A stretch of DNA of 64,000 nt from Buttiauxella noackiae ATCC 51607 (GTDB lineage: Bacteria; Pseudomonadota; Gammaproteobacteria; Enterobacterales; Enterobacteriaceae). How positions within the stretch are numbered: position 1 is the first letter of the stretch; each line of letters opens with the position of its first letter. The stretch covers positions 1 to 64,000 of the forward strand of contig NZ_LXEO01000017.1 in assembly GCF_001654865.1 (NCBI RefSeq), written 5' to 3'. This document shows, piece after piece, positions 27,790 through 38,430 of the stretch. Position numbers and translations under genes: made by a program. Below the pieces are notes generated by a model. It was not told the DNA's origin. It saw nothing but the letters and a program-made list of their open reading frames with translations, and did no database searches.

Positions 27790-29768
27790 GCCTGAGGTTC
27801 CGTCAGTTCAACTGTTTTCAGGAAGAAATCCAGGGTTTCATCAACGGTTCGTTCCATTTCAACCCTGGGTTCCCAATTAAGCAGACGATGCGCGTTGCGA
27901 ATACTTGGCTTGCGGTGTTCCACGTCCTGATAACCCTTGCCGTAATAAGTACTGCTTTCCACTTCACGGAAACCGGCAAACGGAGGGAAGTGGCTACGCA
28001 ACGGATGATTTTCAAAGCTCTCCAGTAACATTTGCGCCAGTTCTTTAATGCTCGCTTCGTTATCCGGGTTGCCAATGTTGATGATTTGCCCGTCACAGTT
28101 ACTATTTTTGTTCTCGATAATGCGGAACAACGCTTCAATGCCATCGCTGATATCAGTAAAGCAGCGTTTTTGTTTACCACCATCAATCAGCTTAATCGGC
28201 GAGCCTTCCACCAGGTTAAGAATCAATTGGGTAATTGCGCGCGAGCTACCGATACGTGCGGCATTAAGGTTATCCAGCCGCGGCCCCATCCAGTTAAACG
28301 GACGGAACAGCGTGAAACGTAAGCCCTCTTTTTCGCCATATGCCCAGATAACACGGTCAAGAAGCTGCTTAGAAACCGAGTAAATCCAGCGTTGTTTATT
28401 GATAGGCCCAACAATCAGGTTCGAGTTATCTTCATCGAACACTTTGTCGGTACACATGCCGTACACTTCGGACGTTGACGGGAAGATGATGCGTTTTTGG
28501 TATTTCACACAGTCGCGTATGATTTTCAGGTTTTCTTCAAAATCCAGTTCGAATACGCGCAGCGGGTTTCGGGTGTACTCAATCGGAGTGGCAATCGCCA
28601 CCAGTGGCAACACCACATCACATTTTTTAATGTGATACTCAATCCATTCGGAGTGAATACTGATATCACCTTCCACAAAGTGGAAACGCTCGTTGCCGAT
28701 GAAGCGGCTGATAGCATCAGAACCGATATCCAGGCCGTAAACTTCGAAGTTATCATCTTGCAGTAGGCGTTCGGTCAGGTGGTTGCCGATAAAACCATTC
28801 ACTCCAAGGATCAACACGCGAGTACGGCGTTTTATGGCAGATACCGGTTGGTTACTGAGTAATGCTCCTGGCACCAGGCCAAGGGTCTGCGCCAGTTGTG
28901 AACCCTGCATGTAGACGCCGTTTTCAGTTTGCCCGGTAACAATTTCCAGTGCACCGCCACCGGTGGCAATAATCAACGGGCTCACGGATAACACCGTTCC
29001 TGCTTTCGCAGACTGGAGGCCTTGGAGCACGCGCCCTTTCCAGACAACAAATTTAGCGCCGCCCACATAGCTAAATGCGCCCGGCCATGGATCGGTCACT
29101 GCACGAATCAGGTTGTCAATTTCATGGGCCGGAGAATGCCAATTGATGCAGCCATCCTGTGGCGTACGGCGGCCAAAAATGCTGGCTTTGCTGTGATCTT
29201 GCTCAACCTGAGGGAAATGGCCGGTTTTGATAACCGGGAGAATATCTTCCAGCAGGTCAGACGCCGCTTTAGTTAATTTATGATGCAGAGTTAAAGCCGT
29301 TTCCGCTGGGGCAATAGCCACACGATGTTGCGCCACAATGGCACCAGCATCTGCACGGCTAACCATACGATGTAGCGTAACACCCGTTTCAGTTTCGCCT
29401 TTCACCAGCACCCAGTTTAACGGGGCGCGGCCACGGTAATGTGGCAACAGCGAGCCATGCAGGTTAAAAGCTCCGACCGTCGCGCTGTTGAGAATTTCAT
29501 CGCATAGCAAATTGCGATAGTAAAACGAGAAAATCACATCAGGTTGAGCGGATTGAATACGATCAACCCACAAAGGGTGATTCACATCATCTGGCGCATA
29601 AACCGGAATGCCATGTTCTGCGGCAGTGCGAGCCACTGACCCAAAAAAATGGTTTTCAGAAGGTGAATCAGGGTGGGTGTAAATGGCTGTAATGTCATAA
29701 CCGGCAGCTACCAGTGCATTAATGCCTGCACACCCAATGTCGTGATAAGCAAATACAACAGCTTTCAT
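27786..29768 (-). CDS. arnA: Bifunctional UDP-L-Ara4N formyltransferase/UDP-GlcA decarboxylase ArnA
   Basis: This 660-residue two-domain enzyme matches E. coli ArnA in length. The N-terminal formyltransferase domain (1 to about 300) has N102 and H104 in FNLHGSLLP. The C-terminal short-chain decarboxylase (about 315-660) has the NAD motif [10 protein letters not shown] and the active-site YSVSK. It oxidatively decarboxylates UDP-glucuronate and later formylates UDP-Ara4N. It overlaps arnC and arnD by ATGA junctions. Confidence 0.96.
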   Translation of the reverse strand: MKAVVFAYHDIGCAGINALVAAGYDITAIYTHPDSPSENHFFGSVARTAAEHGIPVYAPDDVNHPLWVDRIQSAQPDVIFSFYYRNLLCDEILNSATVGAFNLHGSLLPHYRGRAPLNWVLVKGETETGVTLHRMVSRADAGAIVAQHRVAIAPAETALTLHHKLTKAASDLLEDILPVIKTGHFPQVEQDHSKASIFGRRTPQDGCINWHSPAHEIDNLIRAVTDPWPGAFSYVGGAKFVVWKGRVLQGLQSAKAGTVLSVSPLIIATGGGALEIVTGQTENGVYMQGSQLAQTLGLVPGALLSNQPVSAIKRRTRVLILGVNGFIGNHLTERLLQDDNFEVYGLDIGSDAISRFIGNERFHFVEGDISIHSEWIEYHIKKCDVVLPLVAIATPIEYTRNPLRVFELDFEENLKIIRDCVKYQKRIIFPSTSEVYGMCTDKVFDEDNSNLIVGPINKQRWIYSVSKQLLDRVIWAYGEKEGLRFTLFRPFNWMGPRLDNLNAARIGSSRAITQLILNLVEGSPIKLIDGGKQKRCFTDISDGIEALFRIIENKNSNCDGQIINIGNPDNEASIKELAQMLLESFENHPLRSHFPPFAGFREVESSTYYGKGYQDVEHRKPSIRNAHRLLNWEPRVEMERTVDETLDFFLKTVELTEPQA

Positions 29769-30748
29769 TGATGATTTTCCTCTGAAGTTGAAACTGAGTC
29801 GCGGCTAACTACGCGCTGAATAAAATAACGTGGTCGGGCTCGGACATCGGTATAGATACGACCGATGTATTCACCCAGCAGTCCCATGCCAACGAACTGC
29901 GCGCCGATGAACATAAATAGCACCGCAAACAGCATGAATACCCCTTCCGCCGCCCATTGCGGCCCGAAGGCAAGACGTAACACAACCAAAAGCACTGAAA
30001 GGGTGAAGCCGAGTACCGCAATAATGCTGCCAAATACACTCAGCATGCGCAGCGGCGTGGTGGTCAGGCAGGTCACCAGGTCGTACATCAGGTTAATTAA
30101 ACGCATAAAGCTGTATTTGGAATCACCAAACTCACGCTCGGCGTGATGCACCGGAATCTCGGTCGCTTTACGGGCAAAGGTGTTTGCCAGAATGGGAATA
30201 AAAGTGCTGCGTTCATGGCAATTAAGCATCGCGTCGATGATATGGCGGCGATAGGCGCGCAACATGCAGCCATAATCCCCCATCGCTTTGCCGGTAGTGC
30301 TTTGAATCAGGCGATTAATCAGACGCGAGGCACGCTTACGAAACCAGGTATCCTGGCGATTCTGGCGTACTGTCCCCACCACGTCGTAGCCTTCATCAGC
30401 TTTTGCCACCAGACGCGGGATCTCTTCCGGCGGGTTTTGCAAATCTGCGTCGAGGGTGACAATCAAATCCCCGGTGACATGGCTAAACCCAGCCATTATC
30501 GCGTTGTGTTGGCCATAATTACGGTTGAGTAACACCGCAACAATATGGCTACCCGGCAACTCAGCAGCATCCGTCAACATGGATGCGGATTCATCGCTGC
30601 TGCCATCATCGACCAGCAAAATTTCGTAATCTTTACCCAGGGTTTCACAGGCAGCCGTCGTGCGCCTGATAAGCTCGGGTAAGCTTTCTTGTTCGTTATA
30701 AACCGGGATGACCACTGAGACTTTGTGGATCGGTAAAGGGGTTGTCAT
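29765..30748 (-). CDS. arnC: Undecaprenyl-phosphate 4-deoxy-4-formamido-L-arabinose transferase ArnC
   Basis: This 327-residue GT2 glycosyltransferase transfers Ara4FN from UDP to undecaprenyl phosphate at the cytoplasmic face. The GT-A domain carries [16 protein letters not shown] and [11 protein letters not shown]. Two C-terminal membrane helices follow. The ATG at 30748 lies one base beyond the arnB stop and uses AGGAAAATAAT as its ribosome site; the longer frame would start inside arnB. Confidence 0.95.
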   Translation of the reverse strand: MTTPLPIHKVSVVIPVYNEQESLPELIRRTTAACETLGKDYEILLVDDGSSDESASMLTDAAELPGSHIVAVLLNRNYGQHNAIMAGFSHVTGDLIVTLDADLQNPPEEIPRLVAKADEGYDVVGTVRQNRQDTWFRKRASRLINRLIQSTTGKAMGDYGCMLRAYRRHIIDAMLNCHERSTFIPILANTFARKATEIPVHHAEREFGDSKYSFMRLINLMYDLVTCLTTTPLRMLSVFGSIIAVLGFTLSVLLVVLRLAFGPQWAAEGVFMLFAVLFMFIGAQFVGMGLLGEYIGRIYTDVRARPRYFIQRVVSRDSVSTSEENHQ

Positions 30749-30749
30749 A

Positions 30750-31889
30750 TTATTTTCCTGCAACTTCGCGTAATGCATTGATTACGCGTGAGACGTCGTC
30801 ATCTGACATCGTTGGAAATAACGGAATGGAACAAATACGATCGCTGTTCCATTCGGTATCAGGCAAAGAGAGTGTTAGGTAGCGTTCGCGGTAGTATTTT
30901 TGGGTATGAGCGGCCCGGAAATGTAACCCAGTGCCAATGCCCTTCTCTTTTAAAGCCGCCATAAATTCATTACGGGAAATGCCGCAACGCGATTCATCAA
31001 TACGTAAAATAAAAAGATGCCAGGCATGTTTATGTGCCCATTGAGGATGAATAAGGGGTAAATAAGGCGTGTTGACCAACTCAGCCAAATAACGTTCAGC
31101 TATTTCAGTACGCCGCGCATTATGTTGTTCAAGTTTGTTTAACTGCACCAGAGCGATGGCGGCATTAATATCAGCGAGATTGTATTTGTACCCTGGGGTG
31201 ATAACTTCTGCTTGTGGCGCACGCCCTAAAGTCTGGCGGTCAAAAGCATCAACACCGAGCCCGTGAAACTTCAGACTACGCATCCGGTTTGCAAACGGCT
31301 CGTCATCGGTAACGATTAACCCACCTTCAGCACAAGTCATGTTTTTAATGGCATGAAAGGAGAAAATTGCCGTCCCACGGTCGCCGACATGCTTGCCTTT
31401 ATAGTGGGTTCCAGCGGCATGCGCGGCATCTTCAATTACAGGGATTCCGTGGCGTTCACCTATCGCGCGGATAGCGTCGATATCAGCTGGCACCCCCGCG
31501 TAGTGCACAGGAATAATGGCGCGAGTGCGTGGTGTAATGGCTGCCTCAATGCTTTCGGGCGTCACCATCAGGGTGTCGCGGTCAACATCAATCATCACCG
31601 GTTCGGCGCCTAGCAACACAATCATGTTTAGTGTGGAAACCCAGGTTAAAGAAGGGGTGATCACTTCATCACCGGCCTGGATTCCCAACGCCATTAATGC
31701 CACATGCATACCCGCAGTGGCGGAGCTAACTGCAATGGCGTGTTTATTGCCAGTTAACTCGCAAAATGCCTGTTCGAGCGCCAGATTTTTGGGACCTGTT
31801 GTTATCCAACCGGACTGCAAAACTTCACTCACAGCAGCGAGTTCTTCTTGTCCCATAGCGGGACGCGAGAAGGGCAGAAATTCACTCAT
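30750..31889 (-). CDS. arnB: UDP-4-amino-4-deoxy-L-arabinose aminotransferase ArnB
   Basis: This 379-residue PLP enzyme of the DegT/DnrJ/EryC1 class forms UDP-L-Ara4N from the 4-keto sugar with glutamate. The PLP Lys is in [15 protein letters not shown], and [10 protein letters not shown] is the cofactor-binding Asp region. It is the first gene of arnBCADTEF. AGGG lies 7 nt before the ATG. A PmrA-like box lies about 130 bp upstream. Confidence 0.96.
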   Translation of the reverse strand: MSEFLPFSRPAMGQEELAAVSEVLQSGWITTGPKNLALEQAFCELTGNKHAIAVSSATAGMHVALMALGIQAGDEVITPSLTWVSTLNMIVLLGAEPVMIDVDRDTLMVTPESIEAAITPRTRAIIPVHYAGVPADIDAIRAIGERHGIPVIEDAAHAAGTHYKGKHVGDRGTAIFSFHAIKNMTCAEGGLIVTDDEPFANRMRSLKFHGLGVDAFDRQTLGRAPQAEVITPGYKYNLADINAAIALVQLNKLEQHNARRTEIAERYLAELVNTPYLPLIHPQWAHKHAWHLFILRIDESRCGISRNEFMAALKEKGIGTGLHFRAAHTQKYYRERYLTLSLPDTEWNSDRICSIPLFPTMSDDDVSRVINALREVAGK

Positions 31890-32021
31890 TGGATATCCCT
31901 GTAATTAAGTAGAAACTTTATTAATCATGAAACAGGTTAATTAAATAAAAGAACAACATGAATGATTCATAATGCTGCTATCTAAACCACTCTTAAATTA
32001 AAACCAACTTAGCAGAGATTT

Positions 32022-32038
32022 CTTAGGCCAATATTAAG
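32022..32038 (-). promoter_or_regulatory. Candidate PmrA box of the arn operon
   Basis: On the minus strand this reads CTTAATATTGGCCTAAG: a perfect CTTAAT half-site, 5-nt spacer and CCTAAG (one base off YTTAAK). It is the best match to the PmrA consensus on the arnB side, in a region where PmrA control is expected. It is weaker than the box on the mcr side. Confidence 0.5.
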
Positions 32039-32190
32039 ATATAAATAATTTAAATAAATAATTCGTGACAAACAGCGGATAATTAAGTTCATCAGATTGT
32101 CATGAAAATCAAAAAACCAAAAGGTTCCCCACTTTTTCTCCTTTATATGCATTCATTTAATTACCGTTTAATTTTTTCCTCACGCAATAT

Positions 32191-32207
32191 ATTAAGGTTA
32201 AATTAAG
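32191..32207 (+). promoter_or_regulatory. PmrA box upstream of the mcr-9-like gene
   Basis: ATTAAGGTTAAATTAAG contains two direct ATTAAG half-sites 11 bp apart. It matches 14 of 17 positions of the enterobacterial pmrC-type box CTTAAGGTTCACTTAAG; on the other strand it is CTTAAT-N5-CTTAAT. A TAATAA-type -10 candidate follows at about 32217. The start codon is 125 bp downstream. The surrounding 31890-32331 region is AT-rich, holds both divergent promoters and no gene. Confidence 0.7.
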
Positions 32208-32331
32208 GTTGGTCGTTAATAATCACACTCACACATACACCGCTGGTGGCCTTCGGGAGAAACTCCGATGGCAAACCCATCCCGCTTGCCTGTGTATCAA
32301 TAGTATAATAATGAACCTATTGGAGATGTTA

Positions 32332-33951
32332 ATGCCCGTACTTTTCAGGATGAAGGTCATCCCGCTGATTTTACTCTTGGCGGTGGTCTTTGCCTTCTTA
32401 CTCAACTGGCCCGTATTACTGCATTTTTACAATATTTTGACCCATCTTGAGCATGTAAAAATCGGTTTCGTTATCTCCATACCCTTCGTGTTGGTGGCGG
32501 CTCTTAATTTCGTCTTTATGCCCTTCTCTATTCGCTTTCTGTTGAAGCCATTTTTTGCACTGCTGTTAATTACAGGCTCAATGGTCAGTTATTCCACGCT
32601 GAAATATAAAGTGATGTTTGACCAATCAATGATCCAAAACATCATTGAAACAAACCCGCAAGAAGCGCATTCCTATCTGAATGGTTCCATTATTTTGTGG
32701 ATTCTGCTAACCGGCGTACTGCCTGCTATCTTGTTGTTTTTGATTAAAATTGAATACCCATCTAAATGGTATAAAGGCATTGCATACCGTCTGCTATCTA
32801 TGCTGGCATCGCTGGCGCTTGTTGCAGGTGTGGCGGCACTTTACTACCAGGATTACGCCTCTGTCGGGCGTAACAACTCAACGCTTAACAAAGAGATTAT
32901 TCCGGCGAACTACGTCTACAGCACCGTTCGTTATCTGAAGGATACGTACTTTACGACCAAAGAACCCTTCCAGACGTTGGGCGACGATGCCATACGCGTT
33001 GCCAATAAAGAAAAGCCAACGCTGATGTTCCTGGTTATTGGTGAAACTGCCCGCAGCCAGAACTTCTCAATGAACGGTTATTCGCGCGACACGAACGCTT
33101 TTACCAGTCAATCTGGCGGCGTTATCTCATTTGCTAATGTGCATTCTTGCGGTACAGCCACCGCGGTTTCTGTGCCGTGTATGTTCTCGAATATGAATCG
33201 CACTGATTATGACAGCAACAAAGCCGCAAACAGTGAAGGCTTGCTTGATGTCGTACAGAAAACAGGGGTTTCACTGCTCTGGAAAGAGAACGATGGTGGC
33301 TGTAAAGGCGCGTGCAAACGCATCCCTACCATTGAGATTAAGCCAACCGATAACCCGAAACTGTGTGACGGCGAAACGTGTTATGACGATGTGATGCTGG
33401 AAAATCTTGATACTGAAGTGGCTAAAATGGCCGGCGACAAACTGATCGCCTTCCATATGATTGGCAGCCATGGCCCAACTTATTTCCAGCGTTACCCGGC
33501 TGAACATCGCCACTACATGCCTGAATGTGCGCGCAGTGATATTGAAAACTGTACTCAAGATCAGTTGGTTAATACCTACGACAATACCATTCGCCATACG
33601 GACCATGTGCTGGCGCAAATGATTGAAAAGTTGAAGCAATATAGTGACCGTTACAATACCGTGCTGCTGTATGTTTCCGATCATGGGGAGTCGCTAGGTG
33701 AAAATGGCCTGTACCTGCATGGCACGCCGTACAAACTGGCGCCGGAGCAGCAAACGCATATCCCAATGCAAGTGTGGATGTCACCAGGTTTTATTGCCGA
33801 AAAACATATTGATATGACGTGCCTGAAAAATAACGCGGCTAAAAACCAATACTCTCACGACAATCTGTTCTCGTCAGTACTTGGCCTTTGGGACATTAGC
33901 ACCAGCGTGTACCACCCGGAAAGCGACATATTCCGTGGATGCCGGAGTTAA
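32332..33951 (+). CDS. MCR-9-type lipid A phosphoethanolamine transferase (chromosomal)
   Basis: This 539-residue inner-membrane enzyme has the same length and very similar sequence to plasmid MCR-9 as I remember it (N-terminus MPVLFR, FAFLLNWPVLLHFY, GFVISIPFVLVAALNF). Five membrane helices (to about residue 175) precede a periplasmic alkaline-phosphatase-fold domain. Catalytic residues are E238 in GETAR, phospho-acceptor T277 in SCGTATAVS, and the SDHGES metal site. Paired cysteines (CGT, PC, GGCKGAC, LC/TC) fit the family's disulphides. GGAG 7 nt upstream fixes the ATG at 32332. It adds phosphoethanolamine to lipid A. It is divergent from arn and followed by wbuC. Confidence 0.92.
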   Translation: MPVLFRMKVIPLILLLAVVFAFLLNWPVLLHFYNILTHLEHVKIGFVISIPFVLVAALNFVFMPFSIRFLLKPFFALLLITGSMVSYSTLKYKVMFDQSMIQNIIETNPQEAHSYLNGSIILWILLTGVLPAILLFLIKIEYPSKWYKGIAYRLLSMLASLALVAGVAALYYQDYASVGRNNSTLNKEIIPANYVYSTVRYLKDTYFTTKEPFQTLGDDAIRVANKEKPTLMFLVIGETARSQNFSMNGYSRDTNAFTSQSGGVISFANVHSCGTATAVSVPCMFSNMNRTDYDSNKAANSEGLLDVVQKTGVSLLWKENDGGCKGACKRIPTIEIKPTDNPKLCDGETCYDDVMLENLDTEVAKMAGDKLIAFHMIGSHGPTYFQRYPAEHRHYMPECARSDIENCTQDQLVNTYDNTIRHTDHVLAQMIEKLKQYSDRYNTVLLYVSDHGESLGENGLYLHGTPYKLAPEQQTHIPMQVWMSPGFIAEKHIDMTCLKNNAAKNQYSHDNLFSSVLGLWDISTSVYHPESDIFRGCRS

Positions 33952-33978
33952 CTCACTGCACTCAGAGGCATAACGCTT

Positions 33979-34004
33979 TGCGGCAACCTGTCACGGTTGC
34001 CGCA
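33979..34004 (+). terminator. Hairpin between the mcr-9-like gene and wbuC
   Basis: TGCGGCAACC / GGTTGCCGCA is a perfect 10-bp stem with a 6-nt loop, 27 bp after the mcr-like stop and 19 bp before wbuC. There is no U-tract, so it may be an mRNA-stabilising or attenuating hairpin rather than a full terminator. Confidence 0.55.
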
Positions 34005-34023
34005 TCACTTTATAAAGGCTTAT

Positions 34024-34500
34024 ATGAAACAGATTACTTTCAGTGATATGCAACAGCAAAGTGAGCTTGCTGCAAACTCCCCTCGTTTACGCGCTCACCG
34101 TAATTTTCATCCCGAATTGAACGACCCGGTGCAGCGACTGGCTGTTGCTATGGAGCCAGGAACCTATGTGCGCCCTCACCGCCATCCACACACGTTTGAA
34201 CTGTTGATAGCGCTCAGTGGACGTTTTCTGGTCTTGAATTTTGATGATTCCGGTACAGTGACTCGCCGCGTTGTTTTAGGTGAAGAGTGCAAGGCGCTGG
34301 AGATGGATGCAGGAACCTGGCATACCGTGTTGTCGCTGGATAAAGGCGGTGTGATTTTTGAAGTGAAACACGGTGGCTATCAACCCATTGCCGAACAAGA
34401 CGCGGCCAACTGGGCACCCGCCGAAGGTGAAGCGGGCACCGCTCAATTAATGAAATGGTGCGCGCAAGCCCAGGTGGGTGACGGCGGTTTTACACGGTAA
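34024..34500 (+). CDS. wbuC: WbuC-family cupin-fold metalloprotein
   Basis: This 158-residue cytoplasmic cupin has a metal-site motif RPHRHPHTFELL and a second-half partner (AGTWHTVLSL). WbuC proteins occur near polysaccharide genes and have no settled function. In the plasmid mcr-9 cassette wbuC is the gene immediately downstream, as here. The ATG at 34024 is chosen over an upstream TTG because AAAGG precedes it. It converges on fbpC with only 9 bp between. Confidence 0.88.
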   Translation: MKQITFSDMQQQSELAANSPRLRAHRNFHPELNDPVQRLAVAMEPGTYVRPHRHPHTFELLIALSGRFLVLNFDDSGTVTRRVVLGEECKALEMDAGTWHTVLSLDKGGVIFEVKHGGYQPIAEQDAANWAPAEGEAGTAQLMKWCAQAQVGDGGFTR

Positions 34501-34509
34501 TTGCCAACC

Positions 34510-35547
34510 CTAATCCGCCAGCACACAAGCATGGCCATTGACGGCCAGTTTCACCACCATCCCCGCTCGCCAGTTTTGTTGGCTGATGGTTTTCACCTGC
34601 AAAGGCATCGGCCAACCGGGTGATGCCAGCGTCAGCGTTGACAGGTAACCGGTAAAATCCACATCAACGATCGTCACTACAGGCTGAGGTTCCGAATCTG
34701 CCTTAAGTGGCGAAATAACGACTTGTTCCGGGCGCAGCATAATACGCCTCTCGCCGCTAAATTGAGGGTTATCCGCCGGGATATTCCCCAGCTCACAACG
34801 AGCAAAACCATTGCTGATCTGCGCGTTAAAAATCAACGCATCACCAAGAAACAGAGCGGTGGCCTCATCTACGGGCTGCGAATAGACCTCAACAGGTGAA
34901 CCCACCTGCGTAAAGCGCCCATCACGAATCACTGCAATCTGGCTGGCAAAAGAGAGTGCTTCATGTTGATCGTGCGTGACCAGAATAGAGGCGACGCCGG
35001 CATGGGTCAGTAATTCAGCCGTGGCTTTGCGGGTCGCAGCCCGCAGCCCGGTATCGAGGGCCGAAAAAGGCTCATCCAACAGCATCAACACTGGCTCTTG
35101 CGCCAGTGCCCGAGCCAGCGCCACACGCTGCTGCTGCCCGCCAGAAATCTCATGCGGCCAGTGGTGTTGAAGTCGGCTGTCGAGTGACACCAGCTCCATC
35201 AGTTCCGCCACGCGTCTGCGGTTCTCATGTTTTGAGCCATTCAAACCATAGGCAATGTTATCACCCACTTTCATATGTGGAAAAAGCGCGCCTTCCTGCG
35301 GCACAAAACCAATTCCACGCTGATGTGCTGGAATGAAAGTATTTTCGTCAAAAAGCGTTTTCCCGGATAGCGTGATTCGCCCGCTATCCGGTGTTTCAAA
35401 ACCGGCGAGAATCCGCAGTAACGTGGTTTTTCCCGAGCCTGATGGCCCAACAATCACCGTACGACTTGAAGGCAGCACTGACAAACTCAGATGTTCCAGT
35501 ACCGATGTCTGACCAAATTTTTTAGAAATATTCGCAAGTTCAATCAT
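34510..35547 (-). CDS. fbpC: Ferric iron ABC transporter ATP-binding protein (FbpC/SfuC-like)
   Basis: This is a 345-residue ABC ATPase. Walker A is VGPSGSGKTT, the signature is ISGGQQQRVALARAL, and Walker B is LMLLDEPFSALD. A C-terminal regulatory domain (about 240-345) is of the type shared with sulfate/iron importers. It drives uptake of Fe(III) delivered by the periplasmic protein. The ATG lies one base after the fbpB stop. Third gene of a Fur-controlled operon. Confidence 0.92.
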   Translation of the reverse strand: MIELANISKKFGQTSVLEHLSLSVLPSSRTVIVGPSGSGKTTLLRILAGFETPDSGRITLSGKTLFDENTFIPAHQRGIGFVPQEGALFPHMKVGDNIAYGLNGSKHENRRRVAELMELVSLDSRLQHHWPHEISGGQQQRVALARALAQEPVLMLLDEPFSALDTGLRAATRKATAELLTHAGVASILVTHDQHEALSFASQIAVIRDGRFTQVGSPVEVYSQPVDEATALFLGDALIFNAQISNGFARCELGNIPADNPQFSGERRIMLRPEQVVISPLKADSEPQPVVTIVDVDFTGYLSTLTLASPGWPMPLQVKTISQQNWRAGMVVKLAVNGHACVLAD

Positions 35548-35548
35548 C

Positions 35549-37123
35549 TTACAGACCCGCTAGTTTTTGAGACTGCACGTAAAGAATTCCCGTCAGCGGC
35601 AGCGAGATAAGAATCATCAGCAACGCATAAGGTGCGGCGGCAACATAATCTATTTCGCTGGTCAGTGCCCAGAAGCCGGTCGAGAGCGTACGTGTGCCCA
35701 ATGGCGACAATAAAAGCGTTGCGGTGAGTTCGTTGGTTATACCAAGAAAAACCAGTGCCGCCCCGGCAGCAGCGCCTGGTGCCGCAAGCCGCAAAGTGAT
35801 ACTGCTAATGGCCTGAGCCTGAGTTTTACCTAAGCTGCGGGCTACGTTTTCCAGCTCCACGGGGGCTTGAGCAATACCAGCCCGCAGGTTGATTAACGCC
35901 CTGGGCGTAAACATCAGCAAATAAGCCAGAAACAACGTGATTTCCGTCTGATAGATAGGACGCATGTAATGAATAGTCACCGTTACTAACGCCAGGGCAA
36001 CAACAATCCCCGGCAGCGAACTTGTAAAGTAATTACAGGCTTCAAGCACACGAAACAGCGGGCGCGGGTGACGCACTGACAGCCAGGCAATAGGGACCCC
36101 GGCGAGAATAATAAGCAGCGCACCGCCTGCTGCCAGCAGCAGGGTCTGGCGCAGTGAAAGCCAGAGATCGGCATGATTCCAGTTTTCTATACCGCCCAAC
36201 CACAGCCAGCGGCACAACACTGCGAGCGGGACAGCTAACGCAAGCAATATCACAGTAAGAGAAAATAGCTGGCCCAATACACGTAACGGCACATTCAGAT
36301 GCAGGCGATTTTGTTCGCGTGGCGATCCGGCCCCCACGCGGGCATAGCGTGCTTTACCCCGCGTCACACCTTCAAGTGTCAGGAATACCAGGCAACATAG
36401 TGCCAGTACGCCTGCCAGCATATTCGCCGCAGGTCCGCTGAAGGTGGACTGGAACTGGTCATAGATAGCCGTGGTGAACGTATCGAAACGGATCATCGCA
36501 TACAGTCCATACTCCGCCAGCAAATGCAGCGTGACCAGCAACGCCCCGCCCCAAATCGCGAGCTTTAGTTGTGGCAGAACAATACGGAAAAAGACCGCCC
36601 AGGGCGGTGTACCCAACGAGGCGGCAACGTCTTCCAGCGTCGGGTCAAGGCGGCGTAAAACAGCCGCAACGGGGAGATAAATAAAGGGGTAATACGCCAA
36701 CACAGACAAAAATACGCCTGCTGATAAGCCGTGTATTGATGGCACAGCGCTGACCCAGGCATAACTTTGCACAAATGCAGGAATCGCCAGCGGTGCGACG
36801 GCAAGCATCGACCAGATGCGCCTGCCCGCAAGCGTGGTTCGTTCGGTCATCCAGGCAAGTAACGTCCCCACCGCCACAGACAATGGCACGGTAATAACCA
36901 CCAGCAGCAACGTGTTGCTGAGAAGTTCAGCAACACGCGGGCGAAATATGAGTGCCTTAACCGTTTCCCAGCCAGTATCAAAACCGATAAACACAACAAA
37001 AGCAGGCGGTATCAGCGCAAGCATCGAGAAGAAAATCGCCAACAACACCATCACAAACGCGGGCCGGCGTTGTGCTGTACGGCTGCTAACATTGAGACTA
37101 TCGGTAATATTGACTGCTGACAT
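35549..37123 (-). CDS. fbpB: Ferric iron ABC transporter permease (FbpB/SfuB-like)
   Basis: This 524-residue permease has about 12 membrane helices in two repeats, each with an EAA-type loop ([21 protein letters not shown] and [18 protein letters not shown]). It is the internally duplicated permease form typical of FbpB/SfuB. It starts 26 bp after the end of the binding-protein gene. Confidence 0.92.
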   Translation of the reverse strand: MSAVNITDSLNVSSRTAQRRPAFVMVLLAIFFSMLALIPPAFVVFIGFDTGWETVKALIFRPRVAELLSNTLLLVVITVPLSVAVGTLLAWMTERTTLAGRRIWSMLAVAPLAIPAFVQSYAWVSAVPSIHGLSAGVFLSVLAYYPFIYLPVAAVLRRLDPTLEDVAASLGTPPWAVFFRIVLPQLKLAIWGGALLVTLHLLAEYGLYAMIRFDTFTTAIYDQFQSTFSGPAANMLAGVLALCCLVFLTLEGVTRGKARYARVGAGSPREQNRLHLNVPLRVLGQLFSLTVILLALAVPLAVLCRWLWLGGIENWNHADLWLSLRQTLLLAAGGALLIILAGVPIAWLSVRHPRPLFRVLEACNYFTSSLPGIVVALALVTVTIHYMRPIYQTEITLFLAYLLMFTPRALINLRAGIAQAPVELENVARSLGKTQAQAISSITLRLAAPGAAAGAALVFLGITNELTATLLLSPLGTRTLSTGFWALTSEIDYVAAAPYALLMILISLPLTGILYVQSQKLAGL

Positions 37124-37149
37124 CAGGCACTCATCGCTATATTAAAGAA

Positions 37150-38166
37150 TCAAAGAAGGCCAGCTTCAGTCATTAAATCAATGACTTTTTTGCTGTTGAG
37201 CGAAGATGCTTCTACTTTAGGTGCATCCAGATCTTTGAGTGGAACCAGTTTCGGGTTAGAAGCAGCATTTACGCCAACTGCATATTCAAACGCATTGTTA
37301 GTGCGCAAAGTGTCCTGACCAGATTTACCCGTGATCCACTTCATGAATGCCTGAGCCTGCTGCTGGTGTTTGCTTGAAGCCAGCACGCCGCCACCAGAGA
37401 TGCTGACAAATGCGCCCGGATCCTGGTGTTTAAAATAGTGGAGTTCGGTGTTTTTGCTGTTTTCACCAGTTTTAGCCTGGTCAACAAAACGGTAATAGTG
37501 GTAGATAACCCCGCCGTCGATCTGACCCGCGTTGACCGCTTTCATCACGGTGCTGTTGCCTTTATAGGCCACGAAATTGGTTTTCATCGCTTTGAGCCAC
37601 TCAAGCGTCGCCTTTTCACCTTTCAATGCCAGAACAGCACTGACAATAGCCTGGAAATCAGCGCCTGACGGAGAAGCAGCCCAGCGCCCTTTCCACTCAG
37701 GTTTAGCCAGATCCATTAAGGATTTCGGCAACTGCGCTTCGCTCAGTTTTGCCGGGTTATAGACGAATACAGTGCTACGTGCGGCAATGCCAATCCAACG
37801 TCCATGCTCAGGGCGATAAGCTGGCGCAACCTGTTCCAGCGTGCTTTTATCCAGAGGCGCGAACAATTTAGCGTTATCAACCAGCACCATCGCCGGGGAG
37901 TTTTCAGTCAGAAATACGTCTGCCGGAGACTTGCTGCCTTCCTGAACCAGTTGATTACCCAGTTCGCTATCACCACCATTACGCAATGTGACTTTAATGC
38001 CGGTTTCTTTCGTGAAACCGTCAACCCACGACTGAACCAGGTTTTCATGCTGTGCGTTATAAACCACAATCCCTTCGTTGTTATCGGCCGCACCGGCGAA
38101 CGGGGTCATCAAAACCGAGGTAGTCACCATTGCGATTGAGCACAGGGACGATACGCCAAATTTCAT
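37150..38166 (-). CDS. fbpA: Ferric iron periplasmic binding protein (FbpA/SfuA-like)
   Basis: This 338-residue secreted protein has a signal ending FAGA and a type II periplasmic-binding fold. It opens with EGIVVYNAQHENLVQSWVDGF, and GGVIYHYYRF carries the adjacent tyrosines that coordinate ferric ion. The length equals that of Serratia SfuA as I recall. A Fur box lies upstream (38251-38269), and AAGGA precedes the ATG. It leads the fbpABC operon. Confidence 0.93.
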   Translation of the reverse strand: MKFGVSSLCSIAMVTTSVLMTPFAGAADNNEGIVVYNAQHENLVQSWVDGFTKETGIKVTLRNGGDSELGNQLVQEGSKSPADVFLTENSPAMVLVDNAKLFAPLDKSTLEQVAPAYRPEHGRWIGIAARSTVFVYNPAKLSEAQLPKSLMDLAKPEWKGRWAASPSGADFQAIVSAVLALKGEKATLEWLKAMKTNFVAYKGNSTVMKAVNAGQIDGGVIYHYYRFVDQAKTGENSKNTELHYFKHQDPGAFVSISGGGVLASSKHQQQAQAFMKWITGKSGQDTLRTNNAFEYAVGVNAASNPKLVPLKDLDAPKVEASSLNSKKVIDLMTEAGLL

Positions 38167-38250
38167 AAGTTAATCCTTCATAATAATGAGTACATAACAC
38201 CAGATTGCATAGCGAGGCGGATTAAACCACAGCAAAATGTGAATGCTAAT

Positions 38251-38269
38251 GAAAATGGTTATCATTTTT
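38251..38269 (-). promoter_or_regulatory. Fur box of the fbpABC operon
   Basis: On the minus strand this reads AAAAATGATAACCATTTTC. It agrees at 15 of 19 positions with GATAATGATAATCATTATC. It sits 85 bp before the fbpA start, a normal promoter position. Iron repression by Fur is strongly expected. Confidence 0.8.
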
Positions 38270-38395
38270 AAACAAAGGTGAAAAATATGGCAGAAGGCAA
38301 CTTTACTAAGATAAAAATCCTGGTTGGGCGTTGAGGTGGGAGCGAAGATTAAAAAAACCTTAAGAACAAACGGCTAAATCGAGGGTGTTTAAACG

Positions 38396-38411
38396 GGAGC
38401 TTCCATGCTCC
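38396..38411 (-). terminator. Weak hairpin after the DUF2164 gene
   Basis: GGAGC pairs with GCTCC over a 6-nt loop, about 20 bp downstream of the DUF2164 stop on the minus strand. It is followed on that strand by CGTTTAAAC. Short, so only a possible terminator. Confidence 0.35.
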
Positions 38412-38430
38412 ATACTTTAACCAGGGTCTT

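Noticed and set aside
32209..34500. mcr-9-like gene as a recently acquired resistance cassette
   Set aside because: No IS903, other transposase or inverted repeats flank it, base use matches neighbours, and it shares a regulatory region with arn. It looks resident.
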